Shown here: in pieces, positions 31,833-40,437 of the stretch
How positions within the stretch are numbered: position 1 is the stretch's first letter
Layout of the letters: the number at the start of each line of letters is the position of its first letter
Source of the DNA: an uncultured Myxococcales bacterium
GTDB taxonomy: Bacteria; Myxococcota_A; Polyangia; Palsa-1104; JAEUJZ01
NCBI GenBank assembly: GCA_937868485.1
Contig: CALMML010000379.1
Coordinates: forward strand, 1-51,434
DNA length: 51,434 bases
Reading direction: 5' to 3'
Notes under the pieces: generated by a model
The model's input: only the letters and a program-made list of their open reading frames with translations
Told to the model about the DNA's origin: nothing
The model's database searches: none
Translations under genes and position numbers: made by a program

Positions 31833-32865
31833 GGAACGCGTCTCCTGGCAGAAGGGGCACCGGATCGTCGAGCTTTACAACAATGCGCCGACCCCACATC
31901 GGTACTGAGGGGGTTGGACGGGCTCTTATCGGCACTTCTTCTACCATAGGCGCTAGCTCCACAACGTGCGCACGCAGCGCGGCCACCGCGACGCCAACCT
32001 TACGCAGGGACACTGCGGCTCCGGGTGGATAGCTGCGGATCTGACGCTCGGGAACGTAGGTGACAATGTGACCGGGACGACTGGTGACCAGCGTGATCAC
32101 CGGCATGCCGGCACCGACGACATCCCCGCTGCGGTGCAAGATGACGCCGACCGTGCCATCGACCGGAGCGCGCAGGGTCAGCTCGCCGATCTCGTAGTCG
32201 AGCTGCGCCAGCTCTGCTTCATGAACAGAGATGGCGATGTGCTGCGGACCCAGGCGCTGCTCCAGGCGACGCTGCTGCTCGGACAGAGGTCGTGGCCGCA
32301 GCCCCATCTGTTCCAGGTCTTTGTTTGACGCATGCGGACGCGCGGACAGCTCTGCCGAGAGCGACTTTTGCTGCTTGCGGGCAGCTTCCACTTCGGCGGC
32401 ACGAACCAGTCGCTGCGTGGTCAGGTTGGACAGTCGCTTGACCGACTGATCGACCTCGCGAAGCTCTGCGCGCATGCGCTGGACGTCGGCATTGGCCCGC
32501 ACCGCTTGGATCTGACCGCGTGCCAGCTGGGCGGCCTGTAGATCCTGGTCTGCCAGAAGCTGGGCTTTCGCTTGCTGAAGCTCGGCTTGGACCTTCTGCT
32601 TGCGTAGCTCCAGCGGTCGCGCATCAAGCTGCACCAAGATGTCGCCCGCCTTGACCACTTGTCCGAGCGTGGCGCGCACTTCCTTGATGCGTCCGGCCTG
32701 TAGCGGAGCCACCGAGTACACCTGCTCTTCTACGTAGCCCACTGCGGTGCCGGGACCGAGTGTCATGCCGCGAGACAGCACCCAAAAGCCAGCGCCCGCC
32801 ATGGCCACCAGCAGCCAGGCCGGAATCCTCCCAATCAGGGAGCGTATGGAGTCCTTAAGGCTCAA
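31816..32865 (-). CDS. HlyD-family membrane fusion (periplasmic adaptor) protein
   Basis: 349 aa; TTG start overlapping the DUF4956 gene end by 11 bp, with AGGA upstream. One N-terminal membrane helix (PAWLLVAMAGAGFWVL). A lipoyl/barrel half (VAPLQAGRIKEVRATLGQVVKAGDILVQLD), a long helical hairpin (about 85-205, rich in Gln, Ala, Arg) and the second lipoyl half (ELTLRAPVDGTVG) follow. Such proteins bridge an inner-membrane pump to a TolC channel. Here no ABC or RND pump is adjacent; the neighbour is a DUF4956 membrane protein, so that protein may be the inner-membrane partner. This is inference from gene order. Confidence 0.87.
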   Translation of the reverse strand: MSLKDSIRSLIGRIPAWLLVAMAGAGFWVLSRGMTLGPGTAVGYVEEQVYSVAPLQAGRIKEVRATLGQVVKAGDILVQLDARPLELRKQKVQAELQQAKAQLLADQDLQAAQLARGQIQAVRANADVQRMRAELREVDQSVKRLSNLTTQRLVRAAEVEAARKQQKSLSAELSARPHASNKDLEQMGLRPRPLSEQQRRLEQRLGPQHIAISVHEAELAQLDYEIGELTLRAPVDGTVGVILHRSGDVVGAGMPVITLVTSRPGHIVTYVPERQIRSYPPGAAVSLRKVGVAVAALRAHVVELAPMVEEVPIRARPTPSVPMWGRRIVVKLDDPVPLLPGDAFRVSTH

Positions 32866-33508
32866 TCGATGTGTCCTGCATCAGCAGCGTGGCGCCACTT
32901 ACACCGCTGATGGCGCTCACGGATTTGAGGATTTGTCCCTTTTCGGCGGCGGTGCGGAGCTTGAGGTGATACGCGTGCTCCTGCGTGCCACCTCCCAATT
33001 CGCGCATGTTGATGAGCACAAAGCTTGGCGCAAACTTGGCCAGCGCTTGGCTGATCGCGCGCTGCTCTTCTGCTCCTGCCGGTACTTGCAGTCGCAGCAC
33101 CGCGTTGTAGAGCTTGCGCGAGCCGAACTCTGAAAAGGACAGATAGGCCATCGAGCAGCAGAACACCGCAGTGCCCAAGATGGCGATGGAAAAGGCCAAG
33201 ACGCCGCAGGCCACACCAATGCTGAGCGCAGCAAAGGCGAACATCAGGTCGCGGGTGTCCTTGAGCGAAGTACGGAATCGGATGACGGTGAGCGCGCCGA
33301 CCAGACCCAGTCCGCGTGCCACATCGTCACCAATCGCAAGCATGACGATGGCTGCCACCACACCCGCGACAGCCAGCGTGGTTGCAAAGCTACGAACATA
33401 AGACAGTCCGCTATACGTTGCGACATAGACCCACGAGATGGTCATCGACAGCGCATAGGACAGAAGCAGCGCGGCGAGCGCGAGATCCCAACCAATCCGG
33501 GTTTCCAT
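32855..33508 (-). CDS. DUF4956-family membrane protein
   Basis: 217 aa. Three or four membrane helices occupy the first 130 residues. The family signature GLGLVGALTVIRFRTSLKD is followed by RDLMFAFAALSIGVACG. A cytoplasmic alpha/beta domain (about 140-217) ends the protein. DUF4956 proteins often sit beside VTC-domain and CotH genes, as here, but their function is not established. GGGAG lies before the ATG. It begins 1 bp after the VTC stop and ends inside the HlyD start, so it is tightly coupled to both. Confidence 0.87.
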   Translation of the reverse strand: METRIGWDLALAALLLSYALSMTISWVYVATYSGLSYVRSFATTLAVAGVVAAIVMLAIGDDVARGLGLVGALTVIRFRTSLKDTRDLMFAFAALSIGVACGVLAFSIAILGTAVFCCSMAYLSFSEFGSRKLYNAVLRLQVPAGAEEQRAISQALAKFAPSFVLINMRELGGGTQEHAYHLKLRTAAEKGQILKSVSAISGVSGATLLMQDTSIEP

Positions 33509-33509
33509 C

Positions 33510-34313
33510 TTAGGACTCCCTGGCTGCGTGAAGGGGGGGCCATGGTGCGAGGTCGTGACCGATGAGCGCGTCAGGGCCCAGCTCTTCCATCGTCATGGCC
33601 ATCACGTACTTGGAACATGCAGAGACAGACAGCTTCAGCTTCTGAATCACTTCACCCACCCACAAAGGCGCGCTGCCTCGGAACTTCAGCTCGATCAAGC
33701 TGGAGGCTTCCGGTTGATAGTTCCCTTGTCCGCACAGATGAATCCACGCGCTGGGATCGCCAATCAGTGTCGGTCCGCGTGCGGGCTGATACATGATGTC
33801 GCGATCGATGGTGAGCCGGACCTCTTCCGCTGGATCGATCGACGTAAACGCTTCTCTGCGACACGAGATGATCACCTGCGGAACGGCGCGGTGCATCAGC
33901 ATCAGGTACAGAAAGTGATCGAGCGTGCGCTGTTCCTCTGCGGACTTGAGCCGAAGGTTCGACGGAATCTCTCCCTTCAGCAGCGCCGGAACGGCTTCCA
34001 TCGGAACGATCGCGCGATCCTTGAACGTGACCCGCTTGACCTTGCGCTTGACCTCGAAAAACGCTGGCCCCGAAGGCGGTGATCCGTAGGCGCGAATCCG
34101 TAGCTTGCTGCGATCGGGGGCTCCCTGTACGTGCAGATCCAGAAAGTCATGGTCGCTGGAGTCCAGATACAGAGACGTATTCCGCTGTCCTCCGAGCGCC
34201 CAGTCATCGCAGCGCAGATAGGAAGAGGTCATGTCCAAGATCTGCTTCACCATCGCATCGGTGAGCCAGTACTTGAACTCGAAGCGCTCAAAGGATGTCG
34301 TTTCCTTTTTCAT
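33510..34313 (-). CDS. VTC-domain polyphosphate-polymerase-like protein
   Basis: 267 aa from the ATG at 34313 (GGAGG upstream; a longer form to 34364 lacks one). Triphosphate-tunnel fold of the VTC4 type: FERFEFKYWL with Lys14, SLYLDSSDHDFLDLH, KLRIRAYG (basic pair Arg72/Arg74), FFEVKRKVKR (87-94), LIELKFRG and CSKYVMAM. These positions line the tunnel that binds nucleotide and polyphosphate in yeast Vtc4. No SPX domain or membrane segment is present, so the next gene (DUF4956) probably provides the membrane part. The start overlaps the TolC stop by 4 bp. Polyphosphate synthesis is the family expectation, not shown. Confidence 0.85.
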   Translation of the reverse strand: MKKETTSFERFEFKYWLTDAMVKQILDMTSSYLRCDDWALGGQRNTSLYLDSSDHDFLDLHVQGAPDRSKLRIRAYGSPPSGPAFFEVKRKVKRVTFKDRAIVPMEAVPALLKGEIPSNLRLKSAEEQRTLDHFLYLMLMHRAVPQVIISCRREAFTSIDPAEEVRLTIDRDIMYQPARGPTLIGDPSAWIHLCGQGNYQPEASSLIELKFRGSAPLWVGEVIQKLKLSVSACSKYVMAMTMEELGPDALIGHDLAPWPPLHAARES

Positions 34314-35608
34314 TTGCCGACCTCCGACAGGGGAGATCCGACGGCTGCTTCCAAGGCCAGCCACGCTCTGCGAAAGGAAAGGCGCGCTTCTTGGTATTCC
34401 TTTTGGGCGCGCAGCGCACTCTCTTCACTGCTCAGGAGTGCGACCAGATCCAGCTGTCCACCTTTGAGCGCTAGCTCCATCAGCTGCTCGTGATCGGCGA
34501 TGATCGGCAGCACTTCCTTTTGATAGCGAAGCACGATGCTGCGACGGGTCTGTAGCTCTGCATGGGCGGTGTAGACCGCTTGCTTCAAGGTCTGAAACTG
34601 CGCCTGTGCGAGCGACTGTTCCATGTCAAGCTCTGCCGCCGCGATCTTGATGGGTCCACTGTTCCAGTTGAGAACGGGCAGCGGAAACTCAATCCCGACC
34701 AGTCCTTCATTCGGATAGTTGGTGGAGTTTGTCGACCGATAGCGACCGCTTAGCTCAAACCACGGCCAGCGCTTGGCACGCTCGCTGCGCAGGACTTGTT
34801 CCCTTTGCACGATCTTGGACTGTGCGGCTTTGAGTGCCGGACGTGCGCTCAGCGCTTGCTCCGCAAGGGAGTCCGCATCAGGAATCGCGCTCGGCTCCAT
34901 TTGAACGGCGGTCGGGCCCCTCACCTGAATCGGCGACGCGGACAGAATCCCCAGCAAGGTATGAAGCTGCGACTGCGACTCTGTCTGTTTCAGCAGCAGA
35001 TCATCCAGATCGCGCTGCGCGTACAGCATGGACAGCTGAAGCATGTTCAGCTCAATCCGGGTTGCTGCGCCGTGTGTGATGCGTGTCTTCAGTAGCTCTA
35101 GCATGCGCTTGCGCAGCGTCAGCATCTGGTCGTACAGCACGCGCTGCTGCACAAGGGTGAGCAGTGTGGAGTGCGCCATCCGCACTTGGTTGGCCACCTC
35201 CCACTCTTTCTCTGCGATCTCAAACTGGATCTGTTCCAGGTGTGCGCGTGCCGCAGATCGACCTGCGGAATAGACCACTGGCTGCGGTGGCGTCCACTTG
35301 AGCGTGATCGCAAAGCCCATCTGTGCGCCGGTCTGAACGTGAACGAGCTGAAGCTGTGCGATCGGATTCTCAATCGCCGAAGCGCTGACGATCTCTCCTT
35401 CGGCCACGGCTCGCTGCTTGCGAAAGGCGCGCAGCGCAGGATTGTGTTTCAGCGCATGAAGCACCGCTTCGTCCTCGCCAAAGCCACTCGCAGCGGAGGA
35501 CTCCTTTGCGCCGCGCTCGGCTGCCTGTGCCTGCGTCTGTACCACTTGCGCTACGGCAGACTCCGCGCACAAAAGACCCAGCACAACCGTGACAGCCATA
35601 AGCCACAT
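34310..35608 (-). CDS. TolC-family outer membrane channel protein
   Basis: 432 aa. Signal peptide (MWLMAVTVVLGLLCAESAVAQ). Two outer-membrane-efflux repeats: AVLHALKHNPALRAFRK at the start of the first and LAEQALSARPALKAAQSKI at the start of the second, each followed by long helices and short beta segments (NYPNEGLVGIEFPLPVLN). This is the usual CusC/TolC pattern. An AGGTG ahead of the ATG serves as ribosome site. It heads a five-gene minus-strand operon with VTC, DUF4956, HlyD and a propeller gene. TolC plus HlyD implies trans-envelope export of something made or handled by the VTC/DUF4956 pair. Confidence 0.87.
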   Translation of the reverse strand: MWLMAVTVVLGLLCAESAVAQVVQTQAQAAERGAKESSAASGFGEDEAVLHALKHNPALRAFRKQRAVAEGEIVSASAIENPIAQLQLVHVQTGAQMGFAITLKWTPPQPVVYSAGRSAARAHLEQIQFEIAEKEWEVANQVRMAHSTLLTLVQQRVLYDQMLTLRKRMLELLKTRITHGAATRIELNMLQLSMLYAQRDLDDLLLKQTESQSQLHTLLGILSASPIQVRGPTAVQMEPSAIPDADSLAEQALSARPALKAAQSKIVQREQVLRSERAKRWPWFELSGRYRSTNSTNYPNEGLVGIEFPLPVLNWNSGPIKIAAAELDMEQSLAQAQFQTLKQAVYTAHAELQTRRSIVLRYQKEVLPIIADHEQLMELALKGGQLDLVALLSSEESALRAQKEYQEARLSFRRAWLALEAAVGSPLSEVGK

Positions 35609-35945
35609 CCATCACCTAAGCGCGTAGTTCGAGCCACCAACTCACGGTGTCCGAGGAACAAAGCAACGGACCGTACGACTCAATTTGACGAACGAGGGCT
35701 CTTCCGAGTTCCACGTTCGGAACCAAAACGACACAATCCGTAACAGTTGTCGCCACTTCCCCCCGGCAACGCTGTGTCTTTCCACAACTCTCCAATTATA
35801 CAAGCAACGAAGTTGTTACATCCAGGGTGATTCGCGCGCTTTGTCGTCTGACAAATGAGTGCGCGGCAGCACTACATCGCGGCTCGTGTTTTTCGTAGGG
35901 AAGTCGCGGACTTGCGAACAGACTGCGTCCGCGCGGCTGGATGCC
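35609..35945. other. 337-bp intergenic region upstream of TolC operon
   Basis: No credible gene. It is more AT-rich than its surroundings and probably holds the promoter of the TolC operon (see the -10 candidate at 35795-35800) and the end of the CotH transcript. I see no convincing terminator hairpin with a U-tract. Confidence 0.5.
35795..35800 (-). promoter_or_regulatory. Candidate -10 box for TolC-VTC operon
   Basis: Minus-strand TATAAT, perfect sigma-70 -10 consensus in an AT patch, about 190 bp before the TolC start. The -35 region 17-18 bp upstream is poor (GGATGT or TGGATG), so confidence is low. Confidence 0.35.
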
Positions 35946-38741
35946 TTACATCGGCTGCAAGCGATTGGTCGGAATGATCTGCTTGTACGTCGATGGGCTC
36001 GACCACAGGAGCTTGGCGGAGGCGACTCCGGTCGCTTCGTAGTATTCCATCGTGACGGTGACGGGAGTCCCGGCGGTCAGGTTGATCGTTCCGCTGTATT
36101 CCGTCGTGGTCTGATCTTTCCACTGATTGATGAGCTGCGTTCCGTTCACCCACAAGCGCACGCCTTCGTCGGTCTGCGTGTAGAAGGTGTATGTCTCCGA
36201 AAAGCGCGGAACGATCTTTCCGGTCCAGCGAATCTGGAATCCATCTGCCGGAACCAGCGCATCGGGACTTCCCGCTGCAAAGTCAAAGTTCACGGTCGGT
36301 GAGACTTTCGATGTCTTCAGCGTGGCCTTCGTAAAGTCGTGGGTCAGATCGCCAGCCATCGTCTGGTACATGTCCGCTTTGAGTCCACACGTCGTTGCGG
36401 TGCAGGTCTGTTCTTCTGCCAAGTCCAGCACATCCAGATGTCGGTAGTTCCCGAACATCATCAGGTTGTTTAGCTCGGTGTAGTAGTTGCAGATGTTCAC
36501 CGCTGCGGGCGACGACACGTAGTCCGTAATGCTGAACGTATTGGCCGCATCCAGCACCTTGGATCGATAGGACTGCGGACTGAGCACGCCGGTCTTGTCT
36601 AGCTCGATGATGCGCGCTCGGATCTCGCTGCGGAAGCACTTGATCATCGCGTCTTTGAGCCGGTTGTACTGACCATTTCCTTCTTCTCCCACGAAGAAGG
36701 AACGGCCTCCGACCCAGCCGTACTGCTCGCCAAACTCACGATCTTTGTCCTGCGGAATCAGCAGCCACTTTCCGTCGGAAGCGCGCTGATACAGGAAGTG
36801 ATTGTGGAACCCTTCATCCCATGGCTCAGACCAGTTCCGAATGGCGATGTAATCGATCATCTTCTGGATGTCGAAGTTATCGACCAGATACTGTTTCAGC
36901 GTCGTGAAGTTGTTGGTCGCTACCGCCGTCGCACGCAGCGAGTTGACGGTCTCGATCATGGTCCGCAGCTTGCTGTTGTTGTCCCAGTTGTACGTCTTGC
37001 GGTCGTAGGTGAACTTGTAGCGGTCGTCGATTGTCCACATCGGACAGGTGGTGTTGAGCGTGAGCGTAGACTCATCGGAAACGCCCCACGGACCTTCTAC
37101 AGCACCAGCATTGCCATCGGCTTTGAACAGGTCGCCGACCCGCTCTCCTGGCGCACGATAGCGCTTCATCATGTCGCCATCGATGTGCTCAATGTCGAGC
37201 ATGTAATGATAGTAGCCGCCGTTGATGTGGAGGCGCGCGTACTTGGCCTTCTGCACAGGAACGTTGACGCTCGGATCTCCGTACAGACGCTCTCCCAGCT
37301 GATCATCCAGACCCGGACACGCTTGATTGAGCTTGTTGAGCACCATCTTGCGCCGCTTCCCTTCATAAGGAGCGTACGCAGGGAAGTCTACCTTCCAGCT
37401 CAGCACCGTCGGTGTTGTCGGTCTTGCGGGCAGCGGATTGATGGTCGTCTTGCTGATGTCCAGACCGACTCCGTTGGTGCGATTCCAGCGACTCCCTTCG
37501 TAGCGAACAAAGGTGTCATAGACAATTCCGTCCGCGACAAACACGGCTGGAACCTGTCCATCCCAGACATCCCGCAGCAGACAGCGATTGGCAGGCGTTC
37601 CTCCCGGTGCGACGCGCTTGTCATCAGGAGTCGGCCAGTTTGCGTTGTCATAGATCTGCGTCCAGTCTTCCTTCTTGATAAACAGATTGTAGATAGGCGC
37701 GTTTGTATTGACCGGTGGCGTCACGAAGTACGCCCACCACGAAAGTGGATCGGACGCACGCGGCGAGATCACTTCCGACCCCGCTCCTTTGTCCACCAAG
37801 ATTCGATAGCGAACGATCGAGTTGTTCGGTTGCTTCGGCAGCGTCGCTTCATAGAAGCCACTGTTTGCCACCAGATCGACCGTGGTGACCGGCTCTCCGG
37901 TGGCTTGAAGGTCATCCACAAACCACTGTAGCTGCGGCTTGGAAAACGGACTCAGATTGGAAAAGACCACGCTGATCTTGACCGTATCTGCGGACCGAAT
38001 CAGCACGTTTCCGCTCTGCGCTGCGACGATCTTGCGCTCGACAATCGTGGGCGGCTGTCCCGTGGTGCTGTTGGCGCGACCCGGACTTGCGCCATCCAGC
38101 GGAGACGGAGTCCAGTTGGCGATGAGGCTTGCCGCCAGATCGTAGTTTACGCGCTGAAGCGAGATTCCTTTGTACTGATGCGGCGCGGTGGTAAGCGGGG
38201 TTGGGAGTCGTCCCAGCCACTCATCATCGGCTCCCAGACCGTCGGCTCCGATCGGCCACGGGAAGTCGACGTGATACTCGACAGATTCCACCAGCGTGTT
38301 TTCCGCATTGAGCAGGTTGATGACCGCTCCGCTGTTGTCGAGATCTCCGGTGTATTCCCCCACGATGTCGCTTGCGCTGATCTGGTAGGACGAGACAGCC
38401 GCGAGCGCGCTCTTGTTTTTCGCCAGCACCAGATAGGCACCCGGCGCCAAGGTGGTTCCGCTCGGAAAGGTAAACTGAACGGTTCCGCTCAGCTTCCAGC
38501 TCGACAAGTCCACTTGGGAGTCGCTGCGATTGTACAGCTCCAGAAACTCGTGGTTGTCGTCGTAGGCCTTTTCATCCACCGGGTTATACATGATCTCCGA
38601 AAACACCACCTTGGGCGCTTCCACCATCGGGGGCGGATTCGGAATCATTTCCTGACTGGTGTTTGAATCGGAACTACACGCAAATCCAAGTGCTGCAAAC
38701 AGTCCAAGGAACCAAGGCCGCTTCGAGACACGCTGGTTCAT
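35946..38741 (-). CDS. CotH-kinase-domain lipoprotein with lamin-tail and PA14 domains
   Basis: 931 aa. AGAGG precedes the ATG. Lipobox GFACS makes it a lipoprotein. Domains in order: lamin-tail-like domain (about 45-175; FSEIMYNP, DNHEFLELYNRS, LSSWKLSG), an Ig-like stretch, a CotH domain (about 340-700) and a PA14 domain (about 785-925; GFQIRWTGKIVP, YTFYTQTDEGVRLWVNG). In the CotH part, RKMVLNKLNQ, ARLHINGGYYHYMLDIEHID and IPQDKDREFG are visible; the DxDxxFG motif is the expected metal-binding site. CotH proteins can be secreted protein kinases. PA14 suggests carbohydrate or surface binding. The 166 bp before the next gene suggest it may have its own promoter. Confidence 0.87.
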   Translation of the reverse strand: MNQRVSKRPWFLGLFAALGFACSSDSNTSQEMIPNPPPMVEAPKVVFSEIMYNPVDEKAYDDNHEFLELYNRSDSQVDLSSWKLSGTVQFTFPSGTTLAPGAYLVLAKNKSALAAVSSYQISASDIVGEYTGDLDNSGAVINLLNAENTLVESVEYHVDFPWPIGADGLGADDEWLGRLPTPLTTAPHQYKGISLQRVNYDLAASLIANWTPSPLDGASPGRANSTTGQPPTIVERKIVAAQSGNVLIRSADTVKISVVFSNLSPFSKPQLQWFVDDLQATGEPVTTVDLVANSGFYEATLPKQPNNSIVRYRILVDKGAGSEVISPRASDPLSWWAYFVTPPVNTNAPIYNLFIKKEDWTQIYDNANWPTPDDKRVAPGGTPANRCLLRDVWDGQVPAVFVADGIVYDTFVRYEGSRWNRTNGVGLDISKTTINPLPARPTTPTVLSWKVDFPAYAPYEGKRRKMVLNKLNQACPGLDDQLGERLYGDPSVNVPVQKAKYARLHINGGYYHYMLDIEHIDGDMMKRYRAPGERVGDLFKADGNAGAVEGPWGVSDESTLTLNTTCPMWTIDDRYKFTYDRKTYNWDNNSKLRTMIETVNSLRATAVATNNFTTLKQYLVDNFDIQKMIDYIAIRNWSEPWDEGFHNHFLYQRASDGKWLLIPQDKDREFGEQYGWVGGRSFFVGEEGNGQYNRLKDAMIKCFRSEIRARIIELDKTGVLSPQSYRSKVLDAANTFSITDYVSSPAAVNICNYYTELNNLMMFGNYRHLDVLDLAEEQTCTATTCGLKADMYQTMAGDLTHDFTKATLKTSKVSPTVNFDFAAGSPDALVPADGFQIRWTGKIVPRFSETYTFYTQTDEGVRLWVNGTQLINQWKDQTTTEYSGTINLTAGTPVTVTMEYYEATGVASAKLLWSSPSTYKQIIPTNRLQPM

Positions 38742-38907
38742 GATAAGCCTCTGTGTATGGCGCTAAGAAAAGAGAACTGCGCCAGACAGGATATCACGCC
38801 GGGCGGCGGCAAAGTAGCGGCGATGGCAGGGCGCGGAAGGAGTCTGCGCGGCAGGCAGAACGTACGCAGCGGAACGGTAGCTGATGCAGGCGGATTCTAG
38901 GTTCGCG

Positions 38908-39504
38908 CTACTCGCTCTTTTCCCACATCTTGTTGCGTAGCTTGAACTTGTCTGGATAGCTCTGATCGTCATCGCTCGGAGAGACTTGGCGCTTGTAGAT
39001 GCGCTCTCCTCCCTTTTCATCGAACGACCACTTTTCATCCCACTTGTCGTTGCGATTCAGGTCCACCTTGGCGCGGACATACTTGCCGCCTTCCGCATAC
39101 AGGTTGACCTTGTAGGGACGACTCGGCGTGGCGTCTTTGACCTTGTCACTAGACGGCGTCTGTTCAAACAGACGGATGATTTCTTCGTCGAACGGACGCA
39201 TCGCAAACAGCTTCTTGCCGCTCGCTGTGGTCTGTCCTGCGGCTTGTTCTTTGGCGGGCGAAGGACTGTCCGTTTGGCCTGCTCGTGCAGAGACATCCGC
39301 AAGCTGCGCAAGGGGTCGCGCAGTCGGCTCTGCTTCGCGAGGACTTGGCTCTGGCACCGATGGCTTGGTCCCGGCGGACTCTGTCTGGGTGGTGGTGGCG
39401 ATGGCCGGCGGATCCGCTTGGCTCTTGGTTGCAAAGTACACCGAGCCCACGAGTCCCGAGGTTGCGCCCGCGATGATCAGGTTGCGAAAGGTCGTAAACT
39501 TCAT
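38908..39504 (-). CDS. Membrane-anchored hypothetical protein
   Basis: 198 aa. AGGGG lies before the ATG at 39504. An N-terminal hydrophobic segment (LIIAGATSGLVGSVYFA) anchors it, followed by a Pro/Thr/Ala-rich linker (to about 100) and a C-terminal charged domain. Within that domain VDLNRNDKWDEKWSFD carries the spacing of acidic and Asn residues seen in calcium-binding loops. It starts 24 bp after the stop of the third radical SAM gene and is probably the tail of that operon. It could be the substrate or partner of the modification enzymes, but that is only a guess from position. Confidence 0.65.
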   Translation of the reverse strand: MKFTTFRNLIIAGATSGLVGSVYFATKSQADPPAIATTTQTESAGTKPSVPEPSPREAEPTARPLAQLADVSARAGQTDSPSPAKEQAAGQTTASGKKLFAMRPFDEEIIRLFEQTPSSDKVKDATPSRPYKVNLYAEGGKYVRAKVDLNRNDKWDEKWSFDEKGGERIYKRQVSPSDDDQSYPDKFKLRNKMWEKSE

Positions 39505-39528
39505 GACAGCCCCTGGTCGCTTTCGTTC

Positions 39529-40437
39529 TTACACAGATGACGTTGGTGAGCGCTGTTCCGAAGACGCCTGCGCTCGCGTCATCAGCCCTCGTTCGATCGG
39601 AACCGTGCAGTAACACAGCGGATACGGACACGGCCTGGGCCCTTCAAACAGCGCGAAAGATTCCGACAGAAAGTCGCCCAGCTTTTCCATCTTATGCCGA
39701 CGTGCCGGATAACAGCGATAGGCGACGCCGCGATCGTCGAGGATGAAGTAGCGGCTGCCCGACCAGCACGGTGATCCCGTGAAGCGATGAGCGATCTGTC
39801 CGGTGCGATTGTGTCCACCGAGCTGCACAAGCTGCTGCGACTGCTCTGGACTGTAGGAAACCAGCTCTCCGTCTTGCTTTTCCGGCTGAATCTTGAAGGT
39901 GACACCGCGCTGCGCAAAGCGATCGGCCAGGTCAGACAGTCGCGGCAGCGCTGCTTGCGTGGCCACGGTGGTGACATTCAGGCTCGGAGTCGGCAGGCTT
40001 TCATCGCGCGCTTCCCGAAGTGCTGCGGACATCCTGTGGGCCTTGTCTACAAACGCATCCACATCTGCGACATAGTCCAAGTGCAGACTACAGGAAAAGA
40101 CACCGATGCGACCGCGCGCGGCGCGCACAAACGATCGCAGCTTGGTTTCGCTGGCCGAAAAGTTGGTGACGATCGAGATCCGGTGTCCGATCGCTGCGAG
40201 TCCTTCTGTGATCTCATCCAGCGTCGGATGGACGAAGGGTTCCCCGCCCGAGATCTTCACTTCCCAACGTCCCGGCAGGCGCGCAAAGGACTGTAGGAAT
40301 CGCGGGGTATCGCGGCTCCAGCGACCACGATCGTCCATGAAGCGCTGCGTGCAGTAGGAACAGCGATAGTTGCACGCGGTGTTGATGTTCCATGACACCA
40401 CACCTTCGGACGGGCAGGGCGGGGCGGCGTCGCTCAT
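39529..40437 (-). CDS. Radical SAM protein A (302 aa)
   Basis: 302 aa from the ATG at 40437, which overlaps the preceding stop as ATGA; a longer frame to 40620 is not supported. The radical SAM cluster motif is C22-x3-C26-x2-C29 (CNYRCSYC), with KISGGEPF as the SAM-binding GGE motif. The C-terminus has CYPARRHK, LGDF and CPYPLCYCTVPIERG, a cysteine set that could hold an auxiliary iron-sulphur cluster. The same pattern occurs in the next gene upstream, so the two are paralogues. The substrate is unknown. Part of a triple radical SAM and glycosyltransferase operon. Confidence 0.85.
   Translation of the reverse strand: MSDAAPPCPSEGVVSWNINTACNYRCSYCTQRFMDDRGRWSRDTPRFLQSFARLPGRWEVKISGGEPFVHPTLDEITEGLAAIGHRISIVTNFSASETKLRSFVRAARGRIGVFSCSLHLDYVADVDAFVDKAHRMSAALREARDESLPTPSLNVTTVATQAALPRLSDLADRFAQRGVTFKIQPEKQDGELVSYSPEQSQQLVQLGGHNRTGQIAHRFTGSPCWSGSRYFILDDRGVAYRCYPARRHKMEKLGDFLSESFALFEGPRPCPYPLCYCTVPIERGLMTRAQASSEQRSPTSSV

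Noticed and set aside
36798-37931. A 377-codon plus-strand frame inside the CotH gene
   Set aside because: Antisense shadow; the minus-strand protein has clear LTD, CotH and PA14 motifs.
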